From assembly GCA_015059805.1 (NCBI GenBank), contig SUZO01000002.1, positions 120,752-184,751 of the forward strand: DNA of 64,000 bases, given 5' to 3'. The notes beneath the pieces were generated by a model that did no database searches, was not told the origin of the DNA, and was given only the letters and a program-made list of their open reading frames with translations. Source of the stretch: Rikenellaceae bacterium (GTDB lineage Bacteria; Bacteroidota; Bacteroidia; Bacteroidales; Rikenellaceae). Shown here in pieces: positions 34,655-43,744 of this stretch (position 1 is its first letter; each line of letters opens with the position of its first letter). The position numbers and the translations under genes are program-made.

Positions 34655-35550
34655 AGCTTTATCTTTGATATTGCCCCGCGCAGATGCTCTGGGTCAAGGT
34701 GTGTGTAAATCTCTGTTGTTGTAATGCTCTGATGTCCAAGCATATCCTGCACCTGACGGATATTCGCTCCGCCAGACAACAGGTGTGTTGCAAATGAGTG
34801 GCGGAATGTGTGAGGACTAACATTTTTTGTTATTCCCGCCGCTAAAGTTGCATTGCGAATAATGGTAAAGACCATAACACGTGTAAGCTTTGTGCGCCGA
34901 TTGCTCAAAAAGAGTACCTGCTCACCACTGCTCTTTGCTATATCACGACGGTCATCAATATATTGCATCACATACTCCATCGCCCGACTACCTATAGGCA
35001 CTAATCGCTGCTTGTCACCCTTGCCAACCACACGAATATACCCCTCCCCAAAGAAGAGGTCGCCCATCTTTAACGAAATAAGCTCCGTTACACGCAGACC
35101 ACAAGAGTATAGCAACTCCAACATCGCCCTATCCCTGCGCCCCTTAACCGTTGTGGTATCTATGCAGCCTATAATCCGCTCCACCTCCTCTACTGTAAGC
35201 ACATCTGGCAGTGTTCGCTCCGCCTTTGGCGCAGAGATAAACTCCGCAGGAGAGCTCTCAATCTTATCTATCATCAGCAGATAGTTGAAAAAGCTCTTCA
35301 CCCCACTTATTTCACGCGCTTGAGAGGAGCGAGAGTGGTTTATTGTGCGTAGGTGAACAATAAATCGCTCCACCATTTCACTCTCCACCTCTGCGGGTAG
35401 AACATCATACTCCCTAAGGATAAAGTTGGCAAAGACCATTATATCCCTAATGTACGCCTCAACACTGTTCTCCGAGAGATTCTTCTCTAAACGGATGTAA
35501 GTTTTGTAGGCGTGTATAGTTTTCTCCCACTTTTCGCTATTTTGTGCCAT
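34651..35550 (-). CDS. xerD: Site-specific tyrosine recombinase XerD/XerC type
   Basis: 299 aa. N-terminal SAM-like core-binding domain (8-100) and catalytic domain with all six residues: Arg153 in GLRVTELI, Lys177 in GKGDKQR, His247 and Arg250 in HTFRHSFATH, His273 in LGHQS, and Tyr282 in IYTHLDPEHL. Typical of the chromosome-dimer-resolution enzyme, not of a mobile element: no att-like repeats or cargo lie beside it. Co-transcribed with recO and divergent from prmA. Confidence 0.88.
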   Translation of the reverse strand: MAQNSEKWEKTIHAYKTYIRLEKNLSENSVEAYIRDIMVFANFILREYDVLPAEVESEMVERFIVHLRTINHSRSSQAREISGVKSFFNYLLMIDKIESSPAEFISAPKAERTLPDVLTVEEVERIIGCIDTTTVKGRRDRAMLELLYSCGLRVTELISLKMGDLFFGEGYIRVVGKGDKQRLVPIGSRAMEYVMQYIDDRRDIAKSSGEQVLFLSNRRTKLTRVMVFTIIRNATLAAGITKNVSPHTFRHSFATHLLSGGANIRQVQDMLGHQSITTTEIYTHLDPEHLRGAISKIKL

Positions 35551-35595
35551 ATTATTGTTAAATTTGCAGAGCGAAGATACAAAATTTTACATAAT

Positions 35596-36426
35596 ATGAA
35601 CTACATTGAGTTAAATATTTCCGTTCCAAGTGCAGAAATAGCCGATATTCTGACCGCCGAACTCTCCGAGCTACCCTTCGACAGCTTTGTTCCAGAGCGA
35701 AATCTACTTAAGGCATATATCCCTCAGGATGCCCTTGTGGATTGTAAAGCAGATGCCGATGCCATCCTTGCCCAATATGGAATTTCAGAGTTCCGCTATG
35801 TGCAGATAGAGTCCCAGAACTGGAATGCTCTGTGGGAGAGCAACTTTGAGCCTGTGGATGTAGATGGTCGTGTTATGATTCGCGCACCATTCCATACCCC
35901 CAACCCAAATGCCGAGTTTGAGATTGTTATCATGCCAAAGATGTCCTTCGGCACTGGTCACCACTCTACAACCAAGATGATGGTGGAGCTTATCCTCGAT
36001 ATGGACCTTCAGGACAAGCGAGGTCTTGATATGGGTAGCGGCACGGGTGTGCTCTCTATCGCCGCATGCCACCGCGGAGCACAGAGCGTGGATGCTGTGG
36101 ATATTGACGACTTCGCCTTTGAAAATTGCGCAGAGAATATCGCCACCAACGGTTTTTCTCACCTTATCACCCCAATCTTAGGCGATGCTAAGGTTCTTGC
36201 AGGTAAGCAGTACGACTTTATCCTTGCCAATATCAATAGAAACATCCTACTTGCCGATATGGATAACTACCTTAACTGCCTCGCCCCTGGTGGAGAAATA
36301 CTCTTCAGCGGCTTTTTGGACGAGGATGTGGCAATTATGACCACAGCTGCCACCTCACGCGGTCTTACCCTCACAGCGGAGCGTCACCACGCCGGCTGGG
36401 CAGCCCTCCACTTCACCCGTAAGTAA
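35596..36426 (+). CDS. prmA: Ribosomal protein L11 methyltransferase
   Basis: 276 aa from ATG 35596, chosen because the longer frame from 35512 runs into the divergent xerD gene. The SAM domain has MPKMSFGTGHHSTTKMM, LDMGSGTGVLSIAACHRGA and ILANINRNILL (the N-x-x-x-N substrate motif). It trimethylates L11. A -7 box TAAATTTG lies at 35559-35566. Confidence 0.93.
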   Translation: MNYIELNISVPSAEIADILTAELSELPFDSFVPERNLLKAYIPQDALVDCKADADAILAQYGISEFRYVQIESQNWNALWESNFEPVDVDGRVMIRAPFHTPNPNAEFEIVIMPKMSFGTGHHSTTKMMVELILDMDLQDKRGLDMGSGTGVLSIAACHRGAQSVDAVDIDDFAFENCAENIATNGFSHLITPILGDAKVLAGKQYDFILANINRNILLADMDNYLNCLAPGGEILFSGFLDEDVAIMTTAATSRGLTLTAERHHAGWAALHFTRK

Positions 36427-36437
36427 CATAAATTGTC

Positions 36438-37949
36438 ATGAAATACGATGTTTTTATCAGTTACTCATCTCAAGACCAAAAGGTAGTTGAAGAGTTTTGT
36501 TCATACTTTGAGGCACACAATATTCGTTGCTTTGTGGCATATCGTGACATTCCTCGCGGGGTGGTGTGGGCACGAGCCATTGTGGAGGCTATTGAGCAAT
36601 CGCAGATGATGGTTGTGATCTTCTCAGAGAACTTCAACAACTCAGAACAGGTGGACCGCGAGATAGAGCTTGCCAGTGAAGATAAGAAGCCAATTCTTAC
36701 TGTCCGAATCTCTGATGATCCCTTAAAGGGGGTAAAAAGATACTATCTGAAAAACATCAATTGGATAGACGCTTTTCCAGAGCCAGTCGCTGCTTTTGAC
36801 TCTGTCGTTCAGAATATCTCTAAACTTATTGACATCAACATTCAACAGCCTATATCAAGTGCAAGCGTTACCATTTTGAATGATATTGACGGAGTAAAAA
36901 TCTCACGACCAATCAATATCTCATCACTCCTAACTGTAACCGAACTGTTTGATAACGGACTGTACTCATTCAATACTCGTGACTACAACTCAGCGGTGCA
37001 ATTCTACTACATTGCCGCCCTAAAGGGCGATGCAGATGCTCAGTGCAATCTTGGATACTCCTTTATGAATGGCTTGGGTGTAGCAAAAGATTATTCACGA
37101 GCAATGAAATGGTACTTAAAGGCTGCCGAGCAAGGACAAACGATGGCTCAAGGCAATCTTGGGAATGCCTACGAGCATGGCATAGGCGTAGAGCAAAACT
37201 ATACAAAAGCTGCGGAGTGGTATCGCAAAGCGGCTGAGCAAGATAATATGATGGCTCAGTACAAACTTGGAAGATGCTATCAAGAGGGATTAGGTGTCGC
37301 TCAAGACTATTCACAAGCATTTATTTGGTATCTTAAATCTGCAGAACAGAGTTTTGCCATATCACAATACCATGTTGCATATTATTATGAACAAGGATTG
37401 GGCGTTGAGCAAAATTATGAACAAGCAGTAAAATGGTATCACAAGTCTGCCGAACAAGGTGATGCCTATGCACAATGCAACCTCGGTGTATGCTATTATA
37501 ATGGCTTCGGTGTAGATAAAGATGTATCACAAGCCATATATTGGTATCGTCAATCGGCAGAACAAGGTGTAGCAATAGCACAATACCATCTTGGGACATG
37601 CCTCCATAGTGGCATAGGTATAGAGCAAGATTTTGTTGAGGGGTGTATGTGGCTTCTTAAATCTGCAGAGCAGGGCTGCGCATCCGCTCAATATGCTTTA
37701 GGTTTTTGCTATGTTACTGGACGTGGTGTAGAACAAGACTATACCAAAGCGGCAGAGTGGCATAGCAAAGCGGCAAAACAGGGACATCCTGAGTCTCAAT
37801 ATTACCTTGGCTGTTACTACTGGAATGGGCTGGGGGTTGAGCAAGATATTTCTCTTGCCCAATATTGGTACTCAGCAGCAGCCAAGCAGGGTCACAAAGG
37901 AGCTGTCGAAGCAATAAAGCGTATAGAAGCAAAAGCCAAAGGCAATTAG
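36438..37949 (+). CDS. TIR domain protein with Sel1 repeats
   Basis: 503 aa. Residues 1-130 are a TIR domain: YDVFISYSSQD at 3-13, a YRDIPRG loop, and VDREIELA with Glu75 at the position of the catalytic glutamate of NAD-cleaving TIR domains. A linker to about 184 leads into eight full 36-residue Sel1 repeats plus a partial ninth (LGxxYxxGxGVxQDYxxAxxWYxKAAEQG). Such TIR-Sel1 proteins could sense a partner protein and hydrolyse NAD+, as in some anti-phage systems; that is inference. It uses CAA for Gln far more than neighbours, a hint of transfer. Perfect terminator follows. Confidence 0.88.
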   Translation: MKYDVFISYSSQDQKVVEEFCSYFEAHNIRCFVAYRDIPRGVVWARAIVEAIEQSQMMVVIFSENFNNSEQVDREIELASEDKKPILTVRISDDPLKGVKRYYLKNINWIDAFPEPVAAFDSVVQNISKLIDINIQQPISSASVTILNDIDGVKISRPINISSLLTVTELFDNGLYSFNTRDYNSAVQFYYIAALKGDADAQCNLGYSFMNGLGVAKDYSRAMKWYLKAAEQGQTMAQGNLGNAYEHGIGVEQNYTKAAEWYRKAAEQDNMMAQYKLGRCYQEGLGVAQDYSQAFIWYLKSAEQSFAISQYHVAYYYEQGLGVEQNYEQAVKWYHKSAEQGDAYAQCNLGVCYYNGFGVDKDVSQAIYWYRQSAEQGVAIAQYHLGTCLHSGIGIEQDFVEGCMWLLKSAEQGCASAQYALGFCYVTGRGVEQDYTKAAEWHSKAAKQGHPESQYYLGCYYWNGLGVEQDISLAQYWYSAAAKQGHKGAVEAIKRIEAKAKGN

Positions 37950-37970
37950 TAGTAGTCTACAGATAGACTT

Positions 37971-38010
37971 AAATGATGGGTGGGAAAGTTGATTTTCCCA
38001 CCCATCATTT
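37971..38010. terminator. Terminator after the TIR-Sel1 gene
   Basis: Arms AAATGATGGGTGGGAAA and TTTTCCCACCCATCATTT pair perfectly around a 5-base loop; it serves both the TIR gene and the convergent phosphate transporter gene. Confidence 0.92.
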
Positions 38011-38031
38011 ATAAACGACTGTGCCTATATT

Positions 38032-40284
38032 TTACATACGCGCTATAGGGCGACGCATAGGCTGACCCTCCTGCTCCATATAGTAGCGCTGTGATTTGAG
38101 CAGGTTACGAGATTGAAGAACCATGGTCTTTGTCTCTGCAAGGATATTTAGATATAACATGCCAGCCTTAGAGTTAGATTTACCCTCATGGATACGCACA
38201 AGTTCGGTCTTTGTAAGCTCCGCAATGCGATTAAAGAGTTGATCGCGCATATCAAGCACATGGTCAATATCGCTATAGTCGCCACTGGAGAGCATGTAGA
38301 GGATACGCTGGTAGATAACATCCACATCGGTATTAACGCCTATAAGGTCCTCTGTCTGTGTTCTGGTAAGACCTTCGTGGTTATTATCAATATGCTCAAA
38401 TGATGGGCGGGTAATATGTACAAGAGATTTTGTCATCTCATTGAGGTAGTCCACCACCTGCACATAGTAGAGCGACAGGTTCATATCGCTATCGTATGTA
38501 CGTCGTAGAGTTGAAGCGATAGAGTACTTAAGGTTGTGAATATGCTCATACATACTTTCAGCCTCAATCATCAACTCCTTCAGCGCACGACGGTTCTCCT
38601 TCATCAGCGCGATAAGTGTGCGGTTATAGATACGTGTAGAGTTTGTAATTGTACCATCAACAAGTGACATTACAGTCTCTGATACCGAGTCTGAAGCTGA
38701 GAGCTTAACGGTCTGCAGCTTGTTTTTGTCATCATCCTTCTTCTTTGAACTCTTGAAGTTGCTGTGAATAATCATATAGAGGCAGAGGGCAGATAGCAGA
38801 CCAAATGCAATCCAGCCACCCCACATAAGCAGTGCACCAACAACAAGTGCGATAAGGAAGCCACCGATAGCGGTAACAAACCAACCCATAATTACTGTCA
38901 TAACGCCAGTGATGCGGTACACAGCGCTCTCACGACCCCACGCTCTGTCGGCAAGAGAAGAACCCATAGCCACCATAAAGCATACGTATGTAGTAGAGAG
39001 AGGGAGCTTGAGTGATGTTGCAAGGGCGATAAGCAGTGAAGCTGTTGTAAGGTTCACCGTTGCACGAATCATATCGTATGGAGCACCACTATGCTCAATA
39101 TCTGCCCACTCAAAGCGACGCTCAATAAACTCCTTAGTGCGCTTAGGCATCACGCGGTCAAAGAAGTGAACAACATTGATTGTACCACGCACAAGAGTTC
39201 TTGAGAAGAGTGAAGATGAGTGCTGAGGCTGAACATCATCACCCGCAGCTGAGAGCGAAAGCTCGGTCTCTGACACGTGCATAGACTTGCTTGATGTCCA
39301 AAGTGTTACAACCATTATAAGTCCTGCAGCAAGGATATAGAGAACATTTGCAGTCTCAGGCTGTGCAAGCGATGTCATCATCATCCCCTCGTTCATTCCC
39401 GTAGCTGTTTTTGCCGCAGCAAAGGCATCAAAACCAGCGATAGGCACACCGATAAAGTTCACAAGGTCATTACCCGCAAAGGCAAGTGCAAGGGCGAATG
39501 TACCCGCAAGGATATTCACACGCAGAATATTAACCTTAAAGAGCTGCAGAAAGAAGAGCACAAGCGAACATACAGCCCAGCAGATAAGCAGCGCCAGAAG
39601 CAAATTCTCGTTAATCCAGCCGATGAATGCACTACCTTTAAGGATATTCTTCAGACCCTTAAACAGTGCAAAATAGACGATAGATGTCAGTGAAGCGCCA
39701 CACCAAATAGCACCCACACGTCTGAGCATCTTAACATAGCGGAAGGAGAATATCAGTCGTGAGATATACATCACAATTGTTCCGCAGATAAACGCCAACA
39801 CCACCGAGAGTAGAATTGCCGACACGATACCCATAGCACGTGAGGTGTTGATATATTCACCAAGCATAGCGAATGTTACAGCCTCATCAGTAGCTATCTT
39901 GTATAGCGATACCGCCACTGCCGAGCCTAACAGGCAGAAGATAAGCGACACTGTTGTTGATGTTGGCAGACCCAGACTATTGTATAGGTCGAGCAGCACC
40001 ACATTGGCAATCATCACACCCACATAGAGTAGCATTACATCCTTAAAGGTAAACAGCGATGGGTTGAACATACCGCTACGAGCCACCTCCATCATACCAC
40101 TTGATGTCATCGCACCGATAATAATACCAACTGACGCAACAATAAGGATTGTGCGCATCTTTGCAGCCTTAGAGCCAATAGCAGAGTTAAGGAAATTTAC
40201 CGCATCGTTTGTCACACCCACATAGAGTCCCGACACAGCTAAGATGGCGAGAACCACCACCACAGTAATGTAGATTTCTATCAT
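38032..40284 (-). CDS. Inorganic phosphate transporter (PiT/PHO4) with PhoU-like C-terminus
   Basis: 750 aa. Two inverted PHO4 repeats: VGVTNDAVNFLNSAIGSKAA near 27-46 and FAGNDLVNFIGVPIAGF in the second half, with about ten to twelve membrane segments. After a Lys/Asp-rich linker (about 520-530) the last 220 residues are helical and resemble a PhoU-like domain fused to the carrier. It imports phosphate with H+ or Na+, the tail probably gating uptake. Minus-strand -7 box TATCTTTG lies about 30 bases upstream. Two acid phosphatases follow upstream on the same strand. Confidence 0.88.
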   Translation of the reverse strand: MIEIYITVVVVLAILAVSGLYVGVTNDAVNFLNSAIGSKAAKMRTILIVASVGIIIGAMTSSGMMEVARSGMFNPSLFTFKDVMLLYVGVMIANVVLLDLYNSLGLPTSTTVSLIFCLLGSAVAVSLYKIATDEAVTFAMLGEYINTSRAMGIVSAILLSVVLAFICGTIVMYISRLIFSFRYVKMLRRVGAIWCGASLTSIVYFALFKGLKNILKGSAFIGWINENLLLALLICWAVCSLVLFFLQLFKVNILRVNILAGTFALALAFAGNDLVNFIGVPIAGFDAFAAAKTATGMNEGMMMTSLAQPETANVLYILAAGLIMVVTLWTSSKSMHVSETELSLSAAGDDVQPQHSSSLFSRTLVRGTINVVHFFDRVMPKRTKEFIERRFEWADIEHSGAPYDMIRATVNLTTASLLIALATSLKLPLSTTYVCFMVAMGSSLADRAWGRESAVYRITGVMTVIMGWFVTAIGGFLIALVVGALLMWGGWIAFGLLSALCLYMIIHSNFKSSKKKDDDKNKLQTVKLSASDSVSETVMSLVDGTITNSTRIYNRTLIALMKENRRALKELMIEAESMYEHIHNLKYSIASTLRRTYDSDMNLSLYYVQVVDYLNEMTKSLVHITRPSFEHIDNNHEGLTRTQTEDLIGVNTDVDVIYQRILYMLSSGDYSDIDHVLDMRDQLFNRIAELTKTELVRIHEGKSNSKAGMLYLNILAETKTMVLQSRNLLKSQRYYMEQEGQPMRRPIARM

Positions 40285-40414
40285 AATGTTTTAAGTTTGT
40301 TCAACAAAAACTTTACAAAGATAATCGGTTTTGCAAGAAAAGCCCAACACCGCTCCAAAAATTAACAATAAATTAACATAGAGCTTGTGTTGGGCATATA
40401 TCATCCGACATCTA

Positions 40415-41146
40415 CTATTTTGCAAGGCGGGCGAACTCCCTTTTGGCGCGTTTCATCTGCTTTTCAAAACGTTTTGAGGTGTGGAGCTTTGCCACTGCCG
40501 CTGCAGCAACAAGGCGCGAAGCATCTACATCGCTCTGCCAATGGTAGCCCGAAATTACGCGACTCTGACCATATTGATAACCTAAAGCGAGCAACTCCTC
40601 CGCTCTGTCGGGGTTAATCTCCAAAAGCAGCAGTGCCGTTGCCCAGCCACGCAGGGTGTGACCCGATGGGAATGAGCCATTCTGGTGTAGCATACCCTCG
40701 CGGTCAGGCATCAGTGTCCCCTCCTTGTGGTATGCAAATGGTCGTGTGCGGTGGTAATACTCCTTAGGACCGATAATGCTCTTTACACAAGTAATCACAC
40801 CGTCACGCAGCAACAGATATATCTCTGGAGTATTCTCTTGCGAAATCTCCATACCGAAAGGCTCACTAAACTGCTTGCATAGATTACCCAAGCGGTTGTC
40901 TGACTGTGCTTGAGCTGCCGCAGCAGCCTTTTGGTCGGTGGCACGAACTATCTTACCATGCTCATATACGGCAAGGTCATACTTGAACGCCTCACTATCC
41001 TCTGCAGGTGGTCCAGGCAAAAACCTCTTCATGTCAGGCATCTGCTCTGGCTGGAAGTAGAGGTTAGCATCCTTATAGTCCTCTTGTGCAGAGAGCGTAA
41101 AGACCACACCGAGCAGCAGAAGTGCAAAAATTGATACTCTTTTCAT
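40415..41146 (-). CDS. Secreted PAP2/class A acid phosphatase (copy B)
   Basis: 243 aa with a signal peptide (1-20, ending LSA). The class A non-specific acid phosphatase signature is complete: KEYYHRTRP, then NGSFPSGHT, then SRVISGYHWQSD. It should release phosphate from organic esters in the periplasm. Lies 4 bases after its paralogue (41151-41885) with which it shares most motifs, so the pair is a tandem duplication. No terminator is obvious after it; the phosphate transporter gene is just beyond. Confidence 0.88.
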   Translation of the reverse strand: MKRVSIFALLLLGVVFTLSAQEDYKDANLYFQPEQMPDMKRFLPGPPAEDSEAFKYDLAVYEHGKIVRATDQKAAAAAQAQSDNRLGNLCKQFSEPFGMEISQENTPEIYLLLRDGVITCVKSIIGPKEYYHRTRPFAYHKEGTLMPDREGMLHQNGSFPSGHTLRGWATALLLLEINPDRAEELLALGYQYGQSRVISGYHWQSDVDASRLVAAAAVAKLHTSKRFEKQMKRAKREFARLAK

Positions 41147-41150
41147 GATG

Positions 41151-41885
41151 CTACTTTGTAATTTTAGAAAACTCTCTCTTTGCTCGCTTCATCTGCTTAC
41201 AGAACTGCTTTGAGTTGTGCATAGCAACTACAGCCACAGATGCAGCAATACGCGCAGCATCTACATCACTCTGCCAGTGGTAACCGGTAATAATACGGCT
41301 CTGTCCGCACTCATACCCCTCCTTAAGTAGCGCATCTGCCGCTGCAGGGTTAATCTCAGAGAGCAGAAGTGCCGCCGAGAAGCCGATAATCGTATGCCCC
41401 GATGGATAAGAGCCGTTGTTTCGCAACACAGCCTCCACCTTTGGCACTAACGTCGGCTCATTAAAGCGACTATATGGACGCTGGCGACTGTAGTGCTTTT
41501 TTGGCTTTAGGGAGATGTTGTTTGCCGTCTCCATACCATCCACTAATAGACGGTAGATTTGAGGTGTACTCTCTGGCGATATCTTTATACCCATTGCCTC
41601 ACTGAAGTGGTCACACACAACCACTGGGTCAATGCTTGCATGGCGAATAGCCTTCTGGGCACGCTTGCTATCCTTGCGCTGCTCCTTGCCCCAGCCATAG
41701 CGACTAATGTCGTAGTCAAAGGCTGCACTACCCTCAGCTGGAGGGGCTGGTAGCCAATTTACCATATTGGGCAGTTCATCTGATGTAAGGTACGCCTTAG
41801 CACCCTTAAGAAGTTGCGCCGAGGCTGTAGTTGTTGCGCTCAGCATAGCAAACGCAGTAAGCGTAAATAGTAAAATCTTTTTCAT
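41151..41885 (-). CDS. Secreted PAP2/class A acid phosphatase (copy A)
   Basis: 244 aa from ATG 41885, chosen because it starts a clear signal peptide (KKILLFTLTAFAMLSATTTASA); the longer frame to 41927 runs over the promoter. Signature KKHYSRQRP, NGSYPSGHT, SRIITGYHWQSD. Copy A and copy B diverge enough that the duplication is old, and may differ in substrate. First gene of its operon, with -7 box TATCTTTG at 41913-41906, back to back with the nfo promoter. Confidence 0.88.
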   Translation of the reverse strand: MKKILLFTLTAFAMLSATTTASAQLLKGAKAYLTSDELPNMVNWLPAPPAEGSAAFDYDISRYGWGKEQRKDSKRAQKAIRHASIDPVVVCDHFSEAMGIKISPESTPQIYRLLVDGMETANNISLKPKKHYSRQRPYSRFNEPTLVPKVEAVLRNNGSYPSGHTIIGFSAALLLSEINPAAADALLKEGYECGQSRIITGYHWQSDVDAARIAASVAVVAMHNSKQFCKQMKRAKREFSKITK

Positions 41886-41905
41886 AAGTAGCCTATTATT
41901 TACCA

Positions 41906-41943
41906 CAAAGATATGTTTAATTTTCAAGAAAATATTACCTTTG
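41906..41943. promoter_or_regulatory. Divergent -7 boxes of acid phosphatase operon and nfo operon
   Basis: TATCTTTG on the minus strand (41913-41906) and TACCTTTG on the plus strand (41936-41943), both matching TAnnTTTG. They are 22 bases apart, so the two polymerases would compete for the same stretch. Confidence 0.65.
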
Positions 41944-41971
41944 TAGAAAATAAAACGAAAACTTTGTCACT

Positions 41972-42823
41972 ATGAAATATTTTGGAGCTCATGTAAGTGC
42001 TGCGGGTGGTGTTGAGAATGCACCACACAATGCAAAAGCTATAGGGGCAACAGCCTTTGCCCTCTTTACAAAAAATCAACGTCAGTGGATTGCCCCTGCT
42101 CTGACGGCTGAGCAGTGCGAGCGTTTCAAGGCTGCATGTGCCGAATGTGGATATGCCCCGCATCAGATTCTTCCGCACGACAGCTACCTTATCAACCTCG
42201 GACACCCTGAGGCTGAGGGGCTTAATAAGTCGCGCGAGTCGTTTTTTGAGGAGATGGCACGCTGCGAGGCACTTGGTCTTGACCGCCTTAACTTCCACCC
42301 AGGTAGCCACTTGAATAAGATTACATCCACCCTCTCGCTTGACCGCATTGCTGAGAGTATCAATATGGCGCTTGACCGCACACATGGCGTTACGGCAGTG
42401 ATTGAGAATACGGCGGGTCAAGGCTCAAACCTCGGCTTTGCGTGGGAACACCTTGCATACATTATTGAGCGCGTGGAGGATAAGAGTCGCGTGGGCTACT
42501 GCATAGATACCTGCCATAGCTTTGCTGCGGGGTATGATTTGAGTACAACAGAGGCTTGCCAAAAGACCTTTGCCGAGCTTGATAGCATAGTAAGCCTCAA
42601 GTACCTGCGCGGAGTGCACCTTAACGATGCCCTCAAGCCTCGTGGTAGCCGCGTAGACCGCCACGCACCGCTTGGCGAGGGTACTATCGGCTGGGACTGC
42701 TTTAAGTTTATTGCAAGCAGTCCTCTGTTTGATAATATTCCGATAGTGCTTGAGACGCCTGACGAGAGTCGCTGGCCAGAGGAGATTGCAAAGTTGAAAT
42801 CATTTAGTGAGGGTATATTATGA
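41972..42823 (+). CDS. nfo: Endonuclease IV
   Basis: 283 aa. Opens [17 protein letters not shown] and has [52 protein letters not shown]: the metal-binding His/Glu/Asp set of AP endonuclease IV. It cuts at abasic sites in base excision repair. Its TGA overlaps the start of the next gene (ATGA), which begins a six-gene plus operon up to the terminator at 47005. Confidence 0.94.
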   Translation: MKYFGAHVSAAGGVENAPHNAKAIGATAFALFTKNQRQWIAPALTAEQCERFKAACAECGYAPHQILPHDSYLINLGHPEAEGLNKSRESFFEEMARCEALGLDRLNFHPGSHLNKITSTLSLDRIAESINMALDRTHGVTAVIENTAGQGSNLGFAWEHLAYIIERVEDKSRVGYCIDTCHSFAAGYDLSTTEACQKTFAELDSIVSLKYLRGVHLNDALKPRGSRVDRHAPLGEGTIGWDCFKFIASSPLFDNIPIVLETPDESRWPEEIAKLKSFSEGIL

Positions 42824-43743
42824 AAAGGTCTTTAACTCTTCTTGTTTTTGCTCTTTCGGCGTTTGTCGCAATAGCGCAGAGCCGTGCAGAGCGTATTTTA
42901 ACAGAGATTCGCAACCCAAAGTCAAAGTATGTCGTCGTTATTGCCCACCGCAGTGATTGGCGACACTATCCAGAGAACTCATTAGCCGCTATGGAGGGCG
43001 CTATAGCTATGGGCGTGGATATGGTGGAGATAGATGTCCAGCGAACTAAAGATGGAGTACTTGTCTGCTGTCACGACAACTCTGTAGACCGCACAACAAC
43101 GGGCAGTGGCAAGGTAAACGAGTTGACCTCGGACTATATTGCAACGCTCAAGCTCAAGACCAAGCAGGGTGTAACTGAGTATGGTATGCCGACCCTTGCC
43201 CAGGCGCTTGACCTTTGCCGTGGTAGGGTGCTGATAAATATTGACAAGGGCATGAACTACTACGACCAGATACAGGCGATGCTTGCAGAAAGGGATATGG
43301 TGGAGCAGGTGGTTATCAAGAGTAGCAAGAAGCCTACGACTGTCGCTAAATATTTTGCAAAGCATAGCCAGAATATGCTCTATATGCCGATTATCAACTA
43401 CCGCGCTAAGAACTGGGAGAAGCACGGACCTCTCTTTGAGAGCTACCTTGCATCGGATGTTCCTACCATTGCCTACGAAATCTGTTGGGATAGTAGCCTT
43501 AAGGGCGAGCGCAAAATCTTCAACCGTGTAGTTAAGAGTGGCGCAAAGCTCTGGGTAAATACCCTCTGGGACTCTATCTGTGGCGGTAAGGAGCATAGTT
43601 TTGCAGACAACAACGCCCTTAACGGCAACGAGCATAAAATCTACGGCACACTGCTCAAGTATGGCGTTACGATGATTCAAACAGACCGTCCACAGCTACT
43701 TCTTGACTACCTTGAGAGCCAAGGACGACACACACTACCATAG
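42820..43743 (+). CDS. Secreted glycerophosphodiester phosphodiesterase
   Basis: 307 aa with a signal peptide (1-19). GDPD blocks: [41 protein letters not shown]. These hold the catalytic His pair and the metal-binding Glu/Asp. It cleaves glycerophosphodiesters (from phospholipids) to glycerol-3-phosphate and an alcohol. One base separates it from a GlpT-type transporter, which would import the product: a scavenging pair. Confidence 0.9.
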   Translation: MKRSLTLLVFALSAFVAIAQSRAERILTEIRNPKSKYVVVIAHRSDWRHYPENSLAAMEGAIAMGVDMVEIDVQRTKDGVLVCCHDNSVDRTTTGSGKVNELTSDYIATLKLKTKQGVTEYGMPTLAQALDLCRGRVLINIDKGMNYYDQIQAMLAERDMVEQVVIKSSKKPTTVAKYFAKHSQNMLYMPIINYRAKNWEKHGPLFESYLASDVPTIAYEICWDSSLKGERKIFNRVVKSGAKLWVNTLWDSICGGKEHSFADNNALNGNEHKIYGTLLKYGVTMIQTDRPQLLLDYLESQGRHTLP

Positions 43744-43744
43744 T

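Noticed and set aside
34651..35550. Tyrosine recombinase as a sign of an integrated mobile element
   Set aside because: Sequence and coupling with recO fit the housekeeping Xer enzyme; no attachment repeats or cargo adjoin it.
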